Below are positions 34,668 to 46,276 of a DNA stretch of 64,000 bases, piece by piece. Every line of letters begins with the position of its first letter. The first letter of the stretch is position 1. The stretch comes from Halichondria panicea. Its lineage: Eukaryota; Porifera; Demospongiae; Suberitida; Halichondriidae. The notes beneath the pieces are model-generated. The model was not told where the DNA came from. It saw only the letters and a program-made list of their open reading frames with translations, and did no database searches. The position numbers were made by a program, and so were the translations under genes. The stretch covers positions 3,140,800 through 3,204,799 of the forward strand of contig NC_087388.1 of the NCBI RefSeq assembly GCF_963675165.1, in the 5' to 3' direction.

Positions 34668-34810
34668 AAATTAATGGTATTTATGTCCACAATACATTTT
34701 GGGTGAAAAAAGGTAAAATAAATCTGAGTTGTATACAGTACACTTCATCTTCAATTTAATGCTGTTTTGCTAAAAAGCTACCTGAGGAGTCCTTTTCAGA
34801 AAAAGCAGTA

Positions 34811-35157
34811 ACGTCTGCATTGTTACGTACCTCGTACAAACTACACTGTTACGAACCTCATAACAGGATCCAGGACATCAAGTGGTCCACTCCCCCAAAA
34901 GTGTGGTTTTGGAAGTGCAGCCCTACCCCCGATGACTTGGGCCATTAGTGAAGGAGACTGATCACGACTAGTTGAACAACTAGAAAACCAACAACCCTAA
35001 AGGACAGGGTGGGTGGGAAAAAATGATTGAAGCAGCTACTCCACTCTCGGTACGATATTAGACAGGTGGCCTAATATGCCGACCCCCCTTTGCTACATTT
35101 AATTCCATTAAACGTCTGCATTGTTACGTACCTCATACAAACTACACTGTTACGAAC
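34811..35157. repeat. pair of 47-bp direct repeats, 300 bp apart
   Basis: 'aacgtctgcattgttacgta' followed by 'cctcgtacaaactacactg' at 34811-34857 recurs at 35111-35157 with one change. They could be internal repeats of the adjacent DIRS-like relic. Confidence 0.5.
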
Positions 35158-35367
35158 TCGTGCTGAGCTGGAAGCCCCACCCCCGATGACTTAGGTCATA
35201 AAAGGGTTGGACAGGAGAGGAGACCTTCACCCACACAGCGGGTGCCCACCCCAACATGTCGCCAACCCATCACACACCGAATTAAAATAATATCGCAGAA
35301 AACACAGCTACAGGGCATAATAATAACAATCAAATTAATTAAGCATCTCCTACCTATCCAACATTAG

Positions 35368-36560
35368 CTAGTCCGAAGCTATTATCAACGAGAGTTGCAT
35401 AATGGAGATACGCCGCACTCTCCAGGGTCTAAGTTGTCGTCGCACTGATCCTGAAACTGTGGCTGCAGTGGCCTGATCGACACCAGCCAAAGGGCCCTCT
35501 CCACGAACGGAGGTGAGCTTTAACGCACCTACCTGCATGCTGATGATCCACGAGCACACAAACGGGTCCGTCTTCGATGATTTGGTGTGCACCTCGATCA
35601 CCGAGGAGTGGTCGAAAGACGTAGCCCCGCAGGAATACTTTTAAGTGTTGTACGCAAGCTTTGACTCTTGGCTATGTTTTTTGCGTCGACGCTGCTAATT
35701 CAAATAGAGGCCCTCCAAGTTGGGGCAGTTCAGTTGGGCCGAACCAGTTCTTCCGAGATTGGTGACAGAACACGGGCCGCCAACGGACACACCTGGAAAA
35801 ATAGACCGTGACAAGCTTCCGCGAACAGAAAAATGTTATAGTGGGAAAGTCTTACTGGTACCAGAGTTTAAAATCGCCACCATCGCGGCGTTATCACAGA
35901 AGCACTGAACTGCTCCCCCACAGAGCACAAGCACCGTAATGTTGCTTGTAATGTGGATCAAGAAACCACTCCTGGTGCGACGTGAAAGCACATCTGAAGT
36001 GAGGATGACATCCGGGCGTAGTGCAAACAAATACCCGATTGAGACGAATATGATGGAAAAGTTCTTTTGCATAGGTCGAGGTACTTTACAAGCGTGTTGT
36101 AGGTGGCCAAGCAGATCCCGTTTTGTGCAGACCGTTTCATCAACAATTGCAACTGTAGTCTTGCCAGCTTATGTGCTGGGTGTCCGTATCAATCAGGTTC
36201 ACCAGGGCTGTCGACGGTCCTTCCGTCTTGTGTGGCATTCCCACTTCCTCGCATATCCCACTTCCTCACATAGCGCCCCTGCACATTCCGGTCCCATTGT
36301 GGCCGTCGGCTAGGGCTGTTGGGCGCGGACCGTTGCCTCCCATACCATTCCTAGCACAGGCATATCCATCTTCGCTATGGATCACATCAACTGCACCCCC
36401 CACTGGGTGTGAGAGGTTGGCTCGACGATGGCAGACTCTCGACATGGACTCCCACTTGCCCGCTCTGAGGGGGTTGTGGGGAACAGGCTCCAGGGTATAC
36501 GAGTAACGACCTTGTATCCATGTACCTACGGAAATAACCGTGACGTACTTGCTGTAAGAA
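35368..36560 (-). pseudogene. DIRS-like retrotransposon relic (RT, RNase H, possible tyrosine recombinase)
   Basis: Reading the minus strand downward: the RT end near 36240-36060 (better preserved in the twin copy at 46540-46380), then an RNase H motif 'CDNAAMVAILNSGTSK' (about 35906-35853). At 35480-35380 a badly frameshifted stretch resembles a tyrosine-recombinase C-terminus, with a short 'AYLHYA'-type string only in a mixed frame. The order RT, RNase H, recombinase suits DIRS elements. Many indels and stops, so inactive. The RT assignment is moderate and the recombinase weak. Confidence 0.45.
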
Positions 36561-38983
36561 CATATGTAACCCGATGAACTATGAACTATGAACTGATTAT
36601 GTAAGTGAACATGTGCTAGTGATAATAATTATTATTATTGAGTGCTATGGATTGGCAGTTGATCAACTTGGACATGCAACTAAACAATACTGATATTCAT
36701 GATGGTCTTTCGAACCAGCGACCTACGTTGATCTCGACACAGACAGAGGAACTGACTTCCATGCATGGCACCAACAATGGCTGGCCTCTTACTGCACCAA
36801 AACCTCCAAGCCCAAGCCCTGCAGCTCTCGACAATTTGGGATTAAAAATCACATACAACACATGTCAACCGTCAATGAGGTTCGCACTAATGCCACACCC
36901 ACATGCCCTGGACGTGGGAACAACTTCCACGATGGAGGGAGAAAAAACTGCTAGAAGATTGAAACCCCCCACTGGCACTCGATCAGTTTCCATTCCTATC
37001 ACTGTCTCGAACATTGATACCATCAGGATCAACATTCAGGCAAAAACAGCAATTTGCTGTTTGTCAAAGACCTAGGTGAACATATCGACAACCTTGCGTA
37101 CTCACCGTTAACGGAACTACCCTCAACCCTATCGGCAAAATCACTTTTTGACGTCCACATCTACTTGTTTGAGGCGTTTGCAGAGCTTAGCCCAATCATC
37201 TCTCAAAGAGAGGCGTGCTGGATTTCTGACCTACGGTATGTTGTATGCACAGTGTAAACTGTTTTACTGTGAGGAAGCTCATTTGAATTCACTTAGGAAC
37301 ACTTGGAGGTCTGTGGAAATAAAAAACCCTTCACCTGTTAGCTGTATTCAACGTTGTGTAATGTACCCACGTAGGTTGCAGCAAACGAATCATTGCAATT
37401 GAAAGTGATAGTGACATTGAAGGAGGGAGGCGATTCGACAGAGTAAGGAAAGTATACTGCCACCACAACAACTTTCGTGTAGCTTCCCCAAATAATTATG
37501 GTCAGGCTTCAATTGACAGGGGAGAGGGGGGGGGGGGTAAAAAGCCACATTTCATACAAAATATATTATGGTGGATATTCATGTGTGCACAAAGGGTATG
37601 CTCACATTTTTGCTTCTGATATCGCAGAACTGCAATTTAATATCGACAGGGCACGCCTACAGCAAAATGCTATTTCCTACAACCAAAACGTTAGCCGATT
37701 GTTCGTTCATTACAGAGACTCCTGAGGCCAGGCAGGCAACGAGACAGACAGAGGCACACACAGCAGAGAGATGTGAATCCAGATATGCCTCTATTTGAAC
37801 AATCTGCTGTTCAATTCAAGAAGCAAAACTTTCAACAGCTGCACTTCAAGGTTATAATGTGCTTGCTGCAAGCGAATCTACTCGGACACTATAACACTAC
37901 GTACTGGCACCACAATGTGTATTTTAAACTAACGGCGTGCACATTAATTTTTAATTTTTTAAAAATGTAGGGTCTCACACAAGTTGAAGAGATGAATCTA
38001 TCGATTAGGCCACCTACCACCACTGCCAGAAGATTTGGATGTGTTAGTGGTGCGAAAGGACATCCCTCTGTTATACTTTCTACTAGCCGAAGATGGTGAC
38101 TTAGCAAACACTTCACATTATATGGAGCCCACTTGTCCACATCATTCCTAAGCAAAGAATGGAGCAAGAAATCAGTCGATTCAAGATTTGCAAAGTCCTA
38201 CGATCGATATTTCAGCATGGCATTCCCCAACTTGTTTCCCACTGAGAACGCAAGTAACCATCGGAAATTATTTCACCCACCGGTTTTTGCTCGTCTTCAA
38301 GCCGGTAGAATTACATTTAGCAGCACTCAGGTGACGGCAGGGGATGAGGAAGGGAATGAGAGCCGACAGAGTACTTCGTGGCACCAGACAATTCTGGTTC
38401 AGAGAGCTCATCAGTATGGTTGACACTCGTTCTTCGACAACTTGGTCACAACCACCACCTCCCACCACCTCCAGTCACTACCACCACCTCCAGTCAAACA
38501 ATAACATGCCAGGAGACATCTGAAGCTCGTCATTGCAAACAATTTGGTTGTGATAGTCACAGAAGATGATATGATCGACAGCTAATGTGGACATGCAGTT
38601 CATCATTTCCAGACTGACTACTGCACAAAGTACGACCGTCAAAGATACCAGGATAGTGAGAGGCCTCAAAGATGGAAACAAGTTCCTCAAAACTGCAGCC
38701 TATACCACATTAACTACTACAACACCGCCTAACAAGAGGAGGAAGGTCATTACACGATCATTCTACCCCAAGTACGGGCTTAAAGTATTACTCTTTTCAG
38801 GTCAGTTGTCTTTGGCCACATTGTTGCTATTTAATAACTCGAGGTACTTTTAACAGTGACCATCTCAAACTTAGTGCTTCTGGACCAGTGATAACTCCTC
38901 CAACCACACTGTTACACTGTCAACGCCTACTATGGTCGGAGCTAACTTGGTCATGACTGGTAGAGTGCCACAACTCAGGTGTA
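36024..38983. repeat. 3-kb mosaic block, copy 1 (direct repeat of 46325-49252)
   Basis: From 'caaacaaatacccgattgag' to 'gccacaactcaggtgta' this segment is repeated at 46325-49252 in the same order and orientation. It contains part of the DIRS-like relic at the left, an unassigned middle (36600-37700) and Helitron-type coding pieces at the right. Differences between copies are mostly insertions/deletions of a few to ~30 bases. Confidence 0.9.
37725..38860 (+). pseudogene. Helitron replication-protein relic, copy 1
   Basis: On +, in several frames: 'PEARQATRQTEAH' (37728), 'YMPLFEQSAVQ'-type (37778), 'GLTQVEEMNLSIR' (37973), 'PLPEDLDVLVVRKD' (38024-38065), 'SMAFPNLFPTENA' (38215), 'RVLRGTRQFWFRELISMVDT' (about 38367-38425), 'NVDMQFIISRLTTAQ' (38584) and 'IVRGLKDGNKFLK' (38652). 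In that order these match, from family knowledge, the DUF6570 region, the Helitron helicase-like N-terminal domain and the segment with 'ANVDMQYVVSRH' and 'VRSLKDGNTSLK'. The Rep/helicase C-terminal part is missing. Frame changes are frequent. Confidence 0.65.
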
Positions 38984-39156
38984 CCCTAGTGAAAAATCTA
39001 ACTTAGACCTCACGTGAACTGGTAAGGTTTATTGTGATTGTGTAAGAGATCTAAAGGTATGGTGTACCCTGAAAAATCCCAGAATGGGTTCTTTCAAAGA
39101 AAGTACAAGATGTCTAAGTCTTGGCTAATCAAATGAATTCTAGTACCTGAATGCAT

Positions 39157-39265
39157 AAATGGTTCACAGGAACATACTCCATGCATGCAGCATGCATGGA
39201 GTGACAACAATTGGTGAAACAGTGTCAGACCATAAAAATAAATCGAGGTGGTCTGACACGATCAT
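39157..39265. repeat. hairpins downstream of mosaic block copy 1
   Basis: 'ctccatgcatgc' and 'gcatgcatggag' form a tight hairpin (39178-39201), and 'gtgtcagacca' pairs with 'tggtctgacac' (39222-39260). Confidence 0.5.
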
Positions 39266-39456
39266 GCTATATACCTCACATATAATTATGGCTGTCATAA
39301 TTATGAATGCTTATACTGCACATGCAGTATGCAATCTGAGCAAGCTGCTGCTATTAAATTTTGTGTGGGTTGGAAAAAATGTTATGATTATAGTCTACTG
39401 ATCAGGTCAAAGTATAGATCTGCATGCTCTCATTTTTAGTATTTCATATTCATGAC

Positions 39457-39803
39457 ATGTCTGAGCCCAAACAAGACTACGAGGTGATGAGGTATCTGCT
39501 AATAGCAGCAAGAATGATGGAGCAAGCATATATGCCACAAACCATGTATGTATAATTTAATTATGGCTTGCACAACCCTGATGGTATGATTGCTTCATGC
39601 AGCCTCCCTAACCCCCCCTCCGAGTCCAGCAGCCGCAAATTTGTAAAGTACGTATTTAATTTATAAATAATTAAGTGCCTATATATAGTTGTCCACAAGA
39701 GCTATATAGTAGGATACGCTATAACTGTAATCATGGTTCACAGAATTAGACGACGATGATGGACCCATAGCGTCTCGGACAAGATCCAAACGTAACAATT
39801 AAC
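39457..39803 (+). other. possible small exons of an unrecognised + strand gene
   Basis: ATG at 39457 opens 'MSEPKQDYEVMRYLLIAARM' and ends at a GT near 39545. A second candidate exon at about 39602-39645 follows a 'gcttcatgcag' acceptor. An acidic/basic end 'DDDDGPIASRTRSKRNN' stops at about 39803. The exon phases do not all agree, so no model is proposed. A degenerate tandem copy of the last 40 bases follows (39810-39852). Confidence 0.25.
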
Positions 39804-40054
39804 AGTACATCCATAGCGTTCTGGACAAGATCCAAACAAATAATTAACTATCTCACTATCGTACCCCTGTATGCTGTAATACGTATTATGGAATGGATAA
39901 GCTATTTGAACAGTTCAAAGTTCTCGTTTAAGGATACTACAATTATTATTGTAGTAATTATGGTTACTGTGTAGCCCAAGGTACAAGGTGTTATATCCAT
40001 GCACATGACTCTCACATGTCCATTGAATGAACACAAGGGAACAAAGGAACAAAA

Positions 40055-40358
40055 ATGGCACATGCAAGTGAAGAGAACGATCAGGTAAACTTTTAAATAT
40101 TTCTATTAGTATGGTAATCATTTTGATTATAATTATTAGGAATATTATGAGCTTGAGGAGCCAGAAGTTGTGCCAAGCAACGTACTAACATTTAAATATG
40201 AACACGGACAAGTTTTTTTTTTGGTTTTAATGACAGACAGTAGTGTGCGTTTTTTTCATGACACACATTTGTATCATATTGCTCCATATCTGATCCCAGA
40301 ATGCCTTCGTTTGCACATAAACTTGCAGTCACACATGTTTGATCACCCAAAATATTAA
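40055..40358 (+). CDS. hypothetical two-exon protein, 82 residues
   Basis: Exons 40055-40084 and 40140-40358 join in phase across a GT-AG intron of 55 bp, starting 'MAHASEENDQEYYELEEPE' and ending 'QSHMFDHPKY'. No family recognised. It ends 94 bp from the end of the CACTA-type transposase on the opposite strand, so it may be part of that element or simply chance coding. Confidence 0.35.
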
Positions 40359-40451
40359 TGACACTCATAATAATTTGGAATTTTGACTACATATGAGAAC
40401 GATGAGGAGTTAGCTTCAACAAGTATACACTTACACACAATCGATTCTAAT

Positions 40452-42300
40452 CTAACAACTACAATAGTAGATGTTTGACTTCTCTTGATTTGAACAATAA
40501 AAGCACCCAGTAGACTGGTAGTTTTGAAGAATGGCTCTACCAGAAACACCAGCTGTTTGAAGGAGGGAACCAGAGGGTGAGAATAGCTTGATAGCTGCGA
40601 GTGTACACGAGGGCACGATGTAAAATTGCTCAATTCTGCCATATTGTTCCTTTCCATTACACCGAAATGAGCAAATTGTGCTGTCTCTCTTCGCATCAAC
40701 GTGTCCATAGTTCTGAGAATGAAGTATCATTCCTTTGTAGTAAATTCGATTGAAGCTACGTACTTCTCTGGGGCTATTGCCAGTTACTTCTTGTATCTTT
40801 TGACACATTTCTTCCGCGACAGTAAGGCAGTAAATATCACCTAGAACATAGCACCCAGGAAACAATGTGTGACCTAGTTTGTTCTGTGGAGAAGCATATG
40901 CATTCAAGAATGACAGCACTCGCTCTGATTCCAAAGTTGCTATGTCATCTTGTAAAGAATCTAATGTATTGTTGAGATTAAGAGAGAAGAGAAGTTGGTC
41001 AGCAATTTTGTGCGTTGAGTGAATGTGTCCCATCAGAAACCCATTCTTATGCTCAAATCCGAAAGCGGAGAAAGTCCAGAGTGGGCCCCATTGTCTAGTG
41101 TGTTCACCTAAGTGGAGCAAAAGATGCGAGTTGAGAGTGCAGTCTTTCTCATTATAGAGCTCAGGGAGGAGAGCCACGAAATCTCTGAGAATAACTTCAG
41201 CAGCATCTATTTGTGACGATGTAAGCTTGGGTTGGAGTAGCATGTGCATAGAACAAACTAAAAGAGCGAAGTGATGGATGTACAGTGGTGGAAGAAAGGT
41301 CAGAAGGAGAGGAAGGGAGTAAAAGAGGAGCCAGGAACGGTATTCACTAGCTTTCCAAAAATTTCTATGCTGTTGAATAGCTCTGGTGAAGTCGTGAGGA
41401 GGATGTTGAACAGTAAAACTGGCATCAATTCTGTCAATAAGCTTCTTGTTGAGATAATAAGGTGTGTGAGTGGAATTAACCCACTTATCCATCACTTATC
41501 CATAAAGCGTTTGACCACCCCTTCAAGCACACAATGCATATAATCAATAGGTGATCCCGAAGCCAGGTCCACAAGAGAAGCTAAAACAGTCGATCCCTTG
41601 ATTCCATTTACAATTTTCCCTTCTCTGTCAGCTTCAGCCCCATCTGCTTTCATCGATCGCGTAGTTCTTAACGTATACTCAGTTCCAGGAGGATAAGTTT
41701 GTGTTTTCTCTCCTGGATGTAAACATGAAGCACAGCCATTCTTCCCATTAAATTGATGCATATTTAAGATAGGAGCTTTAGCAACCAAATCAAACACACC
41801 AAAGAGAGTTGGTACCATCTGGAGTCTTGACAGTAAGACCAGTTGAATTAACTTTTTGCAACATCTGCTCAAAATAACGCAAGAAAAGTGGCATAGGGGG
41901 TTTCGATTTGGCAACCCAGATCAGACATGTAATGATGTTTCGCTTCAGCATTCGCAGTTGTGGAGGTAGCGCAATATAGATTGGCCAAATGGTGAGACGG
42001 GAAGACTTAAATGGGGTTACTCCATCAGTATTAAAAACAATCCCAATCACTCCTTGTGTTGTGTAATGATCAGATTTTATCTTCTCCCAATTATCTGTGT
42101 AGTATATAATTATATAGCAGTCATGTATGCAATAATACGAAAGCATTTACATTCAATGGTTCTTTGAAGTGCTTGTTCTGGTGGGATTAGGATCAGGCTG
42201 TTTGGTTCAGAACGCGAACAGCTTCCAGAAGAGCACTTTCGATTCCTCTGAAGTTCTATACCGCAAGAACGACAAAACTCAACTCTTGAATGGAGACTGC
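40452..42300 (-). pseudogene. CACTA/EnSpm (tnp2-type) transposase, frameshifted
   Basis: Three stretches follow in order. About 42287-42168: a zinc-finger-like 'CRSCGIELQRNRKC', then a GT-AG intron (about 42150-42094). 42093-41810: 'GIVFNTDGVTPFKSS' and 'TIWPIYIALPPQLR', typical tnp2 landmarks. 41810-40452: 'NMHQFNGKNGCASCLHPGE', 'GSPIDYMHCVLEGV', then 'PYYLNKKLIDRID', 'LHLGEHTRQWGPLWTFSAFG' and 'HIHSTHKIADQL'. A frame change near 41810 and an 11-bp tandem duplication at 41482-41503 break the frame; without the duplicate the two long frames would be continuous across that point. Length and order fit metazoan CACTA transposases. Probable N-terminal exons lie at 43601-43150. Confidence 0.8.
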
Positions 42301-42529
42301 TGAATTGGTTTGCGAACTTGACGAGTTGGTACTTTGTGGCTCGATAGGGACAGAGTTTGGCTCTTCAGATTCTTCTTCGAAGTCATCATCAGTTCATAAT
42401 CATGAGCATGCATGCATGCATACTGCTCTATAGTATTGTGGTTTAAGTTGTGGGTTACACATGAAAAAAGTTAATTGTGCTAGCTGGGCTCTTTTTTGAA
42501 TCAAGCACATATGAGCCAAAGCCTATAAT

Positions 42530-42930
42530 GCCAGAACTAACACAAGGTAAGTCCACATACTAATAAATTATGCACATGCATCTACTAATATATATTTCTC
42601 ACATACATTATTTGAAGATCCTAACGAACAATCTAGCTCTGACGCATCGTCAGACGCAGGCTCAGAATCTCTTTTTTCCAATGGTTCGGATGTAAGTGAT
42701 GTAATTTACTATGTATGACAGAAATAATTATAATTATTTTAAGAAGAAGTTGGTGATGACCTAAGTGATGAGGTATGTTTTCCAAGTTTTACGCGCAAAG
42801 ACGTATATAGATCTAACTATAATTATTGTATATAATAGGAAGAAGCTGATGAACCTTTCCCCAAGAATTTTCCCCAAGAATTTACTTGGATTCCAAATAA
42901 TACTGGGGGAAGGTCTATACTATGATGTAG
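42530..42930 (+). other. possible short acidic exons on + strand
   Basis: Candidate exons with GT donors: up to about 42546; 42618-42691 ('DPNEQSSSDASSDAGSESLF'); about 42744-42772 ('EEVGDDLSDE'); and from 42840 ('EEADEPFPKNFPQEFTWIPN'). Compact, AG-preceded and acidic, but no start or family is recognised. Confidence 0.25.
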
Positions 42931-43055
42931 AGTATAGCGATCATAGTGTTCATACTATGAACTTCATTGACTTGACGATTCATTTTATTTACAATGTGTA
43001 ATGCACTTAATGCTGTACATACTTGAAAATGTGTAATGATGTCGGACGCAATATT

Positions 43056-43211
43056 GATAATTATAATCGACTTACTCGTCACTATGTGCTTGATCTTGAT
43101 CACTCATGTCGTCATTGCCACTCACTCCAGATCGATAATTATAATCGACTTACTCGTCACTATGTGCTTGATCTTGATCACTCATGTCGTCATTGCCACT
43201 CACTCCAGATC
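43056..43211. repeat. 78-bp exact tandem duplication
   Basis: 'gataattataatcgacttac' through 'gccactcactccagatc' occurs twice back to back with period 78. Further shorter repeats run on to 43395. Confidence 0.9.
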
Positions 43212-43601
43212 GATCTTCGTTCATATCACTCATTCCGTCCTCTCCTCCGTTCATATCACCCATTCCATCATTTCCTCCAGTCGTATCACTAGTACTCACT
43301 CCATCATTACTGTCATCGCCACTCGCTTCTCGATCAGTCGTATCACTAGTACTCACTCCATCATTGCTGTCATCGCCACTTATTCTTCTGTTCATATCAC
43401 TGCATAATTTTAATTATGAATGGATGGAGGGGGTGTTCTAAAACAGTGTGTAACTGTATGAGTATACATAGACAATCATTATTATTGATCATGCATGTAT
43501 ATATACCTGGAAACAGCTGTTCGGTTCTTTCTCCATTTAGTTGTCTTGGGTATAGGTTGTGATGGATCCAGCAGGTACCTCTTGTATGGTCCTCTGTTCA
43601 T
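43150..43601 (-). CDS. acidic repeat protein, probable N-terminal exons of the CACTA transposase
   Basis: Exon 43601-43507 ('MNRGPYKRYLLDPSQPIPK', basic end) splices in phase 2 to 43399-43150. That exon encodes repeated 'SGDDSNDGVSTSDTT' units and Asp/Gly/Met-rich sequence, ending '...DQDQAHSDE'. The last codons (gacgagtaagtcg) also make a good splice donor, so the exon may continue into the transposase rather than stop. The link to the transposase is inferred from strand and order. Confidence 0.5.
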
Positions 43602-43778
43602 TTTGTGGGTGATCGAGCTATTTTAGTATAGCTGCATGTAGCTATAGTTCACTATTAAAGCACATGTATACAAAGTGAACATTTTCGCGCAGTTGTAGTA
43701 TGCGCACCTTTCGAAACATTTCATTGGACAGGACAATTTTTTAGCACTTTCCTAGCACATGTTTCAACTTGCTCCAAC
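43602..43778. promoter_or_regulatory. divergent intergenic region between the 43601 (-) and 43779 (+) start codons
   Basis: Only 177 bp separate two outward-facing ATGs; no coding or repeats are evident inside. A shared promoter is inferred from geometry. Confidence 0.4.
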
Positions 43779-46165
43779 ATGCCACCAAAGAGATCTAGGA
43801 AACCTACTACAAGGTACAACCAGGACAATACTAGTGATCTACTCTCAGAGAAAATCCTCACCAGTAAGTGTTTCTACTATATCAAATGACAGCTAGCTAG
43901 CTATATATAGATCGATCGATCTACGTGTCTATTCGATCCTATATTAATCCTAATAATAATATAATTATAGCTGCATGTATACATGCATATAACTATATAT
44001 ACATTTACTATACCTGTTACAGAAAATGTTACTGTGGTGTGCAACCAGACAAACAAACAAGTTGCACTCCGTGAAAGCTTATAAGCTAAGCCTAGAAGAT
44101 GGAGACATCAAAGAAAACGACTTTGTAAGAGGAAAGCAGCTAATGCTGGAAGACAAAAACAATCACTACCCTGTGACATTTTTGTCAATTGACGAAAGTA
44201 AGAAGAAGCAGGTAAAGAAGGCGAGACTTGTGAGCGACAGTGAAGAAGAAAATTGTGCATCCCCCACACAGGTGAATTGATAATTAATTAAATACTTCAC
44301 AGTACCACTAAAGTTGAGCCCATTATGCATGCAATTACTTATAGTGCCTATATAATAGCTAATCCTGCTTGTATATCAATAATATTTTATACATCTTTTT
44401 TTTAAAGATTTCAGGCTCAGAAAATGAATATGATCCAAATCCATTTTCTGATGATGAAGCTAAAGAAAAGAAGATGAAGAAAGGAAAGTGTAGGAGGAAT
44501 GATGAGAAGCGTAGGAAAGAGCGTAGGAGAAAAGAAGAGAGAGAAGAGGAGCGTAAGAAAGAAGAGGAGCGTAGGAGAGAGAGAAGAGATTCTGAAGCGA
44601 GAGAGCGAGAGAGACAGAATGACGCACTAAAGCAGGAAAAATCTGAGGTAAAGTGCTTTTATACATGATTACTCAATCATACTCAATCACCTATAAAACC
44701 ATGCATATAATTATACGTTGTACAAATTTGTGTGCAGTTGATGGATCACAGTTCTCAATCGCAGAATTGTTCTGGACTGTCTCAGGTAATGTTGTGTGCA
44801 TGCAGGGTACCTTACATTATTATAATTATTATTACAGGCACAAACTGTGAACCTCGATAAGAGACTTCTGAAGTTGGAGGAAGGGTTGGCAACGACTATC
44901 CGCATATTAAGACGGCTAGAAAAGGGTGGGGGAACTGGGAGGACCATTGACACCACCCTGAGCGATCAGGTGCAGGAGGATCCTAAGGAGGATCTTAAGT
45001 ACACGGTAAGAGTATAATTACTATAAGCATTATATAATTATAATTATTGTTAATTGTACATGCAATGGAATCAACCTGCTGACTCTGTTTGGGAAGGACT
45101 ATTTAGCGTATGGACGACTCCTTTTAAGCCATCTCTTCACTAAGGAGGACCACAAGACTCATGGGAACAAGTCTATAAAACCCACCCTAGACCCAGAGAG
45201 GGTGCAGCGTCTATATGGTAAGTGTATTACTCAGGTGTACATCATTTCTAACATCATTTATATAACAATATATAGATGTATATATGTTAAATTCCAATGC
45301 ACGCCCAAATAATGCACATCGTAATGCACATCGTAATAGTGAGCACATCGTAATAGTGAGCTCGATAGTCGTAATAATTATACTACCTCGGAGGAGTTGA
45401 GTAGTTCCAAAATCAGTACAACATTGTTCAGTATATACATCCCCCGCCAGCTGTCAGAGTTCCACATGCATGCTAGGCTAGCCACATTCCACAAACTTTA
45501 TGTGAGGAAGTATGTTTACGTTGGTTTCGAGTATTTTCCTCTACACTACAGTATAGATCACAGGTAGTATGTCTCACGCGTTTCTTCACTATATATACCT
45601 TGACTTGTGGTATGTAGGATACTTTAGAAGCAACTTAAGGATCAAACGTGTAATACCTTGTGGTTTTGCACACCCTCCCTGCTTCTAGCAATGCTATCTT
45701 ACGCTTCATTATCGTAAAGGCTAGTTTTGCTTACCAGTACATTGAAGGCCATTGCCAGAATCAGGAATAACAAAATCTGTTCATATGCATGGAAGGTTCC
45801 TACTCTACTCCCTATAATATACTACTCCCTATAATATACGAGGTAGCTGCAAACTACAAACCACAAACCAGCTAGTTAATGCACCGTTTTACGCTCGTGC
45901 TCTATGGATATTATTGGCAAGCGGAAGCTCATGTAGTGAGAATGAGAAGCTCATGTAGCTCAAGGCGAACCACTCGCAACGATGCATTAACTAACTAGTA
46001 CATATCGCGCATTTTCTTTCCACTTTTACTGTTCATGCATTCACACATCATATTTATATCTTTACAGATTGTATGGACTTCAAATACAGAGGTTATGACA
46101 GAGTGAAACTCATAGCAAGTCTAAATCAAAAATGCCGAGATGTTAAGACAATAATTATACAGTGA
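43779..46165 (+). CDS. BEN-domain protein
   Basis: Seven exons: 43779-43863, 44023-44271, 44408-44647, 44738-44785, 44838-45005, about 45028-45217, 46068-46165 (TGA). Layout: basic start ('MPPKRSRKPTTRYNQ'), acidic Ser/Glu region ('VSDSEEENC', 'NEYDPNPFSDDEAKEKKM'), a long Arg/Lys/Glu coiled coil in exon 3, a second helical segment ('LDKRLLKLEEGLATTIRIL'), then a C-terminal BEN-like domain. The domain reads 'GRLLLSHLFTKEDHK', 'KPTLDPERVQRLY' and 'LIASLNQKCRDVK'. BEN domains bind DNA and recruit chromatin repressors. Odd points: exon 1 splices into a frame of exon 2 that stops at 44082-44084 while the rest of exon 2 is open in another frame, and the exon 6 acceptor is weak. So the gene may be slightly damaged or the sequence may contain an indel. 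Confidence 0.68.
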
Positions 46166-46276
46166 AACTGGCTACATGTACTACTTATTTATATAATTTC
46201 AGTTTTGTTTCTGTGACATGATTTATTTACAATTTGATCCCTTATGATCTTGAACAGTCTTTATTCAAAGATCACG

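Noticed and set aside
36638-37402. 145-codon and following + strand frames in the mosaic block as a gag protein
   Set aside because: No gag or other domain recognised; the twin copy shifts frame repeatedly at indels, and composition is unremarkable.
43056-43211. CRISPR-like repeats
   Set aside because: Only two abutting copies with no spacers, in a eukaryotic context.
43036-43441. Long + strand frames with repeated Ile/Thr/His or Ser/Pro sequence
   Set aside because: They are antisense shadows of the acidic repeat exon on the minus strand.
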